From: Flavobacteriaceae bacterium
GTDB lineage: Bacteria; Bacteroidota; Bacteroidia; Flavobacteriales; Flavobacteriaceae
DNA: 42,876 nucleotides
Assembly: GCA_003564185.1 (NCBI GenBank)
Contig: PXFS01000025.1
Location: 1-42,876 of the forward strand
Reading direction: 5' to 3'
Below, in pieces: positions 39,349 to 42,876 of the stretch. A program made the translations under genes and the position numbers. The notes under the pieces are model-generated. The model was given only the letters and a program-made list of their open reading frames with translations. It ran no database searches and was not told the origin of the DNA. Positions within the stretch are counted from its first letter, which is position 1; the number at the start of each line of letters is the position of its first letter.

Positions 39349-39411
39349 GTTAGTTAATTTCTTATTTTGGCACAAAAATTGTGATGTATTAATCGACAAT
39401 AAATTAGTTCA

Positions 39412-39419
39412 CAAAACTA
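39412..39419 (-). promoter_or_regulatory. -7 box of proS
   Basis: On the minus strand TAGTTTTG fits TAnnTTTG, with a TTG about 22 bases further up. The leader would be about 55 bases. Confidence 0.45.
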
Positions 39420-39460
39420 ATTAAAATAACAATAAGTAAAACAATTTAAAACCACAAGTT

Positions 39461-40720
39461 ATGTTATTCAACAATCTTAAAACAAATTTGAAAGCACTTG
39501 GAATCGGTGCTGTTACCGTGGTTTTTATGTCTTCTTGTGGTTCTTATCACAACGTAGGAGCCAACGATGGTATATACGGTAGTAGGTCTACACCCGCCAA
39601 CGAGCAAAGAATGGCTTCTAGTCAGCCAAGAACCCAACAGTCATCAAGTGCTGTAACAACTAATTCAGACTATGCCAACTATTTTGGGCAACAAAGTCAA
39701 CAAATTTCTCAAGCAAGAGGAATTGATCAAGGAACAACAGATGTGCAAGAGCGACCTGCACAGCAGCAAGATTACTTTTACGAAGATGAAGTGTATTATG
39801 ATGATTTTGGCGGTCAAGCAGCAGCTAACCCAGGTTGGGGTAATGCAGGGTCCAACGTTACCGTGAACGTAATGGGCGGTGCCGGTTGGGGCGGCGGCTT
39901 TTATGACCCGTTTTGGGGTCCTGGCTGGGGCGGTGGCTTCGGTTGGGGCGGCTTCTACGGTCCTCGCTGGGGCATGGGCGGCTTCTGGGGTCCTAGATGG
40001 GGCTGGGGCGGCGGTTTCGGCTGGGGCTGGGGCGGTGGCTTCTACGGTCCAGGTTGGGGCTGGGGCGGTGGCTTCTATGGCCCTGGTTGGGGTGGCTTCT
40101 ATGGTGGAGGTGGTTATTATGCCGGCGTTTACCATAGAGGATATAGAAACACTGGTGTTGGTTTGTCTGGACAGCGATACCGTTCTTCTGTAGCGTCAAA
40201 TAATTATAGAAGCTCTTCTAATGTTCGTTCAAATCAAGGCAGAAGTGGAACTCGCTCTCAAGGTGTGAGAAGTAACCAAAGTGTACGTTCTAATAATAAT
40301 GCAACACGTTCAAGTAGAAATATACGAGGTGCTTCAACAACACGTCAAGCTGGAGTTAGAGGTACTAACCGAAGTGGAAACGTAAGAGGTAATACCAGAG
40401 GCTCTAATGTAAGAGGCACCACACGTGGTTCTAATGTAAGAGGAACTAATACTAGAGCTACACGCGGAAATGTTAGTCGTGTAAGAAACCCTAGAAGTGT
40501 AAATGCTAGAGCAACTTCGCGTGGGAACGTAAATAGAAGTTCAGTTCGATCTACAAATAGAAGTAGTATGCGAAGTAGAAATACAAGTACGCGTTCAAGG
40601 TCTTCAATGAGAAGTAGTTCACCGAGTAGAAGTTCAGGAAGTATGCGCTCTTCTGGAGGTGGTATGAGAAGTTCTGGAGGTGGTCGTTCAGGTGGAGGTA
40701 GATCTGGAGGTAGAAGATAA
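39461..40720 (+). CDS. Gly/Trp-rich then Arg/Ser-rich low-complexity lipoprotein
   Basis: This 419-residue lipoprotein has Cys26 in MSSCGSYHNVG. Residues about 40-125 are Gln/Ser/Asp-Tyr rich. Residues about 130-225 are built of GGFYGPGWGWGG-type units. Residues about 240-419 are Arg/Ser/Asn rich (NVRGTTRGSNVRGTN, then SMRSSGGG), ending GGRSGGRR. The strongly basic tail and aromatic Gly core suggest a structural or adhesive envelope component; no enzyme motif is visible. The DNA of the Gly/Trp part (about 39830-40100) is far more G+C rich than the surroundings. Long open frames opposite it are composition artefacts. Similar poorly characterised proteins are common in flavobacteria, as I recall. 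Confidence 0.75.
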   Translation: MLFNNLKTNLKALGIGAVTVVFMSSCGSYHNVGANDGIYGSRSTPANEQRMASSQPRTQQSSSAVTTNSDYANYFGQQSQQISQARGIDQGTTDVQERPAQQQDYFYEDEVYYDDFGGQAAANPGWGNAGSNVTVNVMGGAGWGGGFYDPFWGPGWGGGFGWGGFYGPRWGMGGFWGPRWGWGGGFGWGWGGGFYGPGWGWGGGFYGPGWGGFYGGGGYYAGVYHRGYRNTGVGLSGQRYRSSVASNNYRSSSNVRSNQGRSGTRSQGVRSNQSVRSNNNATRSSRNIRGASTTRQAGVRGTNRSGNVRGNTRGSNVRGTTRGSNVRGTNTRATRGNVSRVRNPRSVNARATSRGNVNRSSVRSTNRSSMRSRNTSTRSRSSMRSSSPSRSSGSMRSSGGGMRSSGGGRSGGGRSGGRR

Positions 40721-40741
40721 AAGGGCATAATAAATAATAGT

Positions 40742-40795
40742 AGATTAAATACTGGGAAATCAATTTTAAAAATTACGAACCTCAGTATTTAATCT
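40742..40795 (+). terminator. Long-loop inverted repeat, possible terminator
   Basis: AGATTAAATACTG (40742-40754) and CAGTATTTAATCT (40783-40795) are a perfect 13-bp pair around a 28-base loop. Only TCCTT follows, so it may instead be a binding site in front of the next gene, whose ATG is 24 bases downstream. Confidence 0.45.
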
Positions 40796-40818
40796 TCCTT
40801 AAATAAATCACTTGAAAA

Positions 40819-42318
40819 ATGAAAAAGATAGCAATAAGTTTAGGTCTTGCGCTGGTAAGTGTAACACTTACCGCGCAAGATATTTTTGATGGACTAAGAT
40901 ACTCTACTCAAGAATTGTCTGGTACAGCAAGATTTGTGGGAATGGGAGGAGCTTTTGGCGCTTTAGGAAATGACCTTTCTTCCATTAAAGTTAACCCTGC
41001 AGGTTCTGCCGTTTTTAATACTAATGCAGCCGCGTTTACTTTTGATTATAGAAGCAACAATGTAGATACTCAATTTGGTAACCCAAGTCTTGAGATTGGA
41101 GAGGCTTCAAGTTCTAGAACTCGTTTAGGAATGCCACAAGCTGGAGGTGTTTTTGTTTTTGAAAGCAATGATCCTAATGCTGCAGTTCAGAAATTCACTT
41201 TCGGAATTAATTATGAGAGAACAGGTAACTTTAATCGAAACTTCAGAGCTTTTGGAACTACTAACCAAAGCATAGGTGATTATTTTGTAAATCGAGCTAA
41301 CGGGATTGCTGTAGATAATTTGTTAATTAATGATGGAGAATCTTTAGACGGAGTTTACCGTTTCATGGGAAATAATTTCGGTTTTGCTGGTCAGGAAGCT
41401 TTTCTTGGATTTCAAGGCTTTTTAATTGACCCAGTGAGTGGTAATAATTCTCAATACCAGTCAAACATCATTGGTTCAAGTTTTGGAAATGATATGGTGC
41501 AGCGCGAATCTGGAGTCAATTCAGTTATTAATTTCAATTTTGGTATGCAGATTAATGATAATCTATATTTAGGTGGGAATTTGAATGCACATGTCATTAA
41601 TTTTGATCGATACACTTCCTATTTTGAAAGCGTCAACAACCCTCAAGGAGAGGTGTTGGATTTGTTTTATGAAAACGATTTGCGCGTAAGAGGAAGTGGG
41701 TTTTCAATGCAATTAGGTGCAATTTATGTTGTTGAGCGTTTACGATTAGGGGCTTCGGTAACCACGCCAACTTGGTATAATATTGAAGAAGAAATTACTC
41801 AGGGCATTGATGTTTTAACTGAAAATGAAGGTAATATAACTTTGTTCCCTGATGTTATTAATTTTTTCCCCGAATATTCTTTTAGAAGCCCTGGAAAAGC
41901 AACAGGAAGTATAGCTTATGTGTTTGGTCAGTCAGGCTTATTAAGTCTGGATTATACCTATCAAGATTTCGCTAATCAACGTTTTTCAAGTGGATTAGGC
42001 TTAAATGGTCAAATAAGTGATACCTTTCAATCTACGCATAACCTAAATATTGGCGGAGAATATGTCTATGATGTATGGAGTTTTAGAGCAGGATATAATT
42101 TCACTCAATCACCGTTTAAAGATAGTTTTCTCTTTGGCGATTCTCATGGGTATTCAGCAGGCTTGGGTTACAAATTTGGCAATAATAATATTGATTTTGC
42201 TTACCGATTAACTAATTTTGACCGAGAAGAGCAGTTTGTTCAAACAGGTCTTTCAACTGCTGCATTTTCAGAAAACACAATTCATCAAGTTATGATGACT
42301 TATAGCTTCTTGTTTTAA
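40819..42318 (+). CDS. OmpP1/FadL-like outer-membrane transporter
   Basis: A 499-residue beta-barrel with signal peptide (MKKIAISLGLALVSVTLTAQ). The N-terminal block TARFVGMGGAFGALGNDLSS followed by IKVNPAGSAVFNT is the Bacteroidota form of the FadL hatch (GMGGAFVALADDxSAxxxNPAG). Alternating barrel strands run to the last strand MMTYSFLF. It probably passes hydrophobic compounds through the outer membrane; the substrate is unknown. It is followed by a strong terminator, and a 13-bp inverted repeat lies just upstream. Confidence 0.85.
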   Translation: MKKIAISLGLALVSVTLTAQDIFDGLRYSTQELSGTARFVGMGGAFGALGNDLSSIKVNPAGSAVFNTNAAAFTFDYRSNNVDTQFGNPSLEIGEASSSRTRLGMPQAGGVFVFESNDPNAAVQKFTFGINYERTGNFNRNFRAFGTTNQSIGDYFVNRANGIAVDNLLINDGESLDGVYRFMGNNFGFAGQEAFLGFQGFLIDPVSGNNSQYQSNIIGSSFGNDMVQRESGVNSVINFNFGMQINDNLYLGGNLNAHVINFDRYTSYFESVNNPQGEVLDLFYENDLRVRGSGFSMQLGAIYVVERLRLGASVTTPTWYNIEEEITQGIDVLTENEGNITLFPDVINFFPEYSFRSPGKATGSIAYVFGQSGLLSLDYTYQDFANQRFSSGLGLNGQISDTFQSTHNLNIGGEYVYDVWSFRAGYNFTQSPFKDSFLFGDSHGYSAGLGYKFGNNNIDFAYRLTNFDREEQFVQTGLSTAAFSENTIHQVMMTYSFLF

Positions 42319-42354
42319 ATAAAAATATTGTTGTTGTTGTTTTAAGATTGTTAG

Positions 42355-42386
42355 AAAAAGCCACAGATTTTTGCTGTGGCTTTTTT
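42355..42386 (+). terminator. Terminator after the FadL-like gene
   Basis: The stem AAAAAGCCACAG / CTGTGGCTTTTT is 12 bp and perfect with a 7-base loop and T-run. Confidence 0.88.
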
Positions 42387-42398
42387 GATTATCCATTC

Positions 42399-42414
42399 AT
42401 CGTAATTTTACGAT
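42399..42414. promoter_or_regulatory. Palindromic candidate operator of the ArsR regulator
   Basis: ATCGTAA-TT-TTACGAT is a perfect 7-2-7 palindrome just upstream of the -7 box. Its size and position fit an ArsR/SmtB-type autoregulatory operator. Confidence 0.6.
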
Positions 42415-42431
42415 AAATAGATAATTTTTAC

Positions 42432-42439
42432 TACCTTTG
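42432..42439 (+). promoter_or_regulatory. -7 box of the ArsR gene, very close to the ATG
   Basis: TACCTTTG fits TAnnTTTG and ends 4 bases before ATG 42444. The transcript should begin at or next to the A of the ATG. Confidence 0.55.
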
Positions 42440-42443
42440 CCGT

Positions 42444-42767
42444 ATGGGATTAGTGAAAGATAAATTATATCAACAAGAAGATGTGCAGTTAGCTACTTCA
42501 GCAAAAGCCTTAGCGCATCCAGCTCGTGTGGCTATTATCAAGTTTCTGTTAAAGCAAAAAGCTTGTGTGTGTAGAACAATTGTTGACGAAATTGGCTTAG
42601 CACAAGCTACAATTAGTCAGCATTTAAAAGTGCTAAAAAATGCTGGTTTAATTCAAGGAACAGTTGAAGGTGCTTCGGTTTGTTATTGTATTGATTACAC
42701 TGCACTTCAACAACTCTTAGATTTGTTTGATGGCTTAGATTTGACTAATTCCGAACAATGTTGTTAA
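42444..42767 (+). CDS. ArsR/SmtB-family winged-helix regulator
   Basis: A 107-residue metalloregulator-type repressor. Its winged helix-turn-helix is clear (LAHPARVAIIKFLLKQ, then IGLAQATISQHLKVLKNAGL). Cysteines sit at 41 and 43 (KACVC, at the position of the ArsR arsenic/antimony site ELCVC), at 80 and 82 (SVCYC) and at the C-terminus (CC, 106-107). These would suit As(III) or another thiophilic metal, but this is inference. It should repress itself and the DUF6428 gene 17 bases downstream through the palindrome at 42399-42414. Confidence 0.88.
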   Translation: MGLVKDKLYQQEDVQLATSAKALAHPARVAIIKFLLKQKACVCRTIVDEIGLAQATISQHLKVLKNAGLIQGTVEGASVCYCIDYTALQQLLDLFDGLDLTNSEQCC

Positions 42768-42784
42768 TTCCAAATACAAAAACT

Positions 42785-42876
42785 ATGACGATTAAAGAAG
42801 TAAAACAAGCCTTAAAGCAAGTTGAGCATGTAGAATTTGAATTGGCTTCAGGAGAAAAAGTTCCTGCTCATTTTCA
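42785..42876 (+). CDS. DUF6428 family protein, start only (cut by window end)
   Basis: Thirty residues are visible: MTIKEVKQALKQVEHVEFEL, then ASGEKVPAHF. This matches my memory of the N-terminus of DUF6428 proteins, which often follow an ArsR gene near arsenic-related genes in Bacteroidota. The function is unknown. It starts 17 bases after the ArsR stop and is surely in the same transcript. Confidence 0.6.
   Translation, partial: MTIKEVKQALKQVEHVEFELASGEKVPAHF

Noticed and set aside
39349-39399. A longer ProRS start.
   Set aside because: The extra residues do not resemble the family, and [12 protein letters not shown] at 39348 is the normal N-terminus.
39900-40110. A CRISPR-like or tandem-repeat array in the G-rich tract.
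   Set aside because: The near-repeats are irregular, in frame and coding; there are no uniform repeats with unique spacers.
39665-40135. Long open frames on the minus strand and in another plus frame opposite the Gly/Trp-rich lipoprotein (also 40345-40728).
   Set aside because: They mirror the low-complexity, G+C-rich or Arg-codon-rich composition of the real gene and have no recognisable protein features or start context.

Overview
The window is chromosomal DNA of a marine-type member of the Bacteroidota, most likely family Flavobacteriaceae. The evidence is AT-rich DNA; two proteins with C-terminal type IX secretion (T9SS) sorting domains; lipoproteins with acidic residues just after the lipobox Cys (surface-export type); a TonB receptor with an N-terminal CarboxypepD_reg-like domain; -7 promoter boxes of the Bacteroidota form TAnnTTTG; and small families such as DUF6495 and DUF6428 that I associate with flavobacteria. 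I see no phage, plasmid, rRNA or CRISPR.

Layout. 1-12 kb is an unsettled region. It has a lipoprotein gene broken by one in-frame stop, a DUF3857/transglutaminase gene broken by a frameshift and a stop, and copies of two dispersed repeat families. Intact genes lie among them: a thioredoxin-like lipoprotein, ligA, a secreted zinc metallopeptidase, a DUF2911 protein and an FMN reductase. 11.8-18.9 kb is a same-strand cluster of envelope genes: a duplicated leucine-rich-repeat lipoprotein, a TonB-dependent receptor, a beta-helix-like lipoprotein and a propeller-like lipoprotein. It looks like an outer-membrane uptake locus without a SusD partner; the substrate is unknown. 19-28.2 kb is mainly housekeeping: rpsF-rpsR-rplI, a DUF6495 gene, hisS, a gamma-glutamyltransferase, htpG, and a TetR-like regulator paired with an ABC1/UbiB-type kinase. 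28.4-37.1 kb holds a fabH-type gene, a CoA-binding protein convergent with and overlapping a sodium:solute symporter, then a T9SS-secreted BNR/VPS10-like protein, recR, a glycosyltransferase with an extra C-terminal domain, and a 2-oxoacid dehydrogenase E2. 37.3-42.9 kb has rpsT with two tandem identical tRNA-Glu genes, proS, a Gly/Trp- then Arg/Ser-rich lipoprotein, an OmpP1/FadL-like outer-membrane protein, and an ArsR regulator followed by the cut-off start of a DUF6428 gene.

The least-explained items are: (1) three copies (855-1010, 4825-5004, 23880-24055) of a roughly 155-180 bp noncoding element with imperfect terminal inverted repeats starting TACC, resembling a MITE; (2) a second family beginning GCGTTAGGGAT and ending GAACGCCCAAA (1030-1176, 9451-9623), one copy ending one base before the start codon of the DUF3857 pseudogene; (3) the SusD-less TonB locus; and (4) an ArsR gene whose promoter lies so close to the ATG that the transcript may be leaderless, with a palindromic candidate operator just upstream. 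No search was run: family names come from recognised motifs and are graded by confidence.
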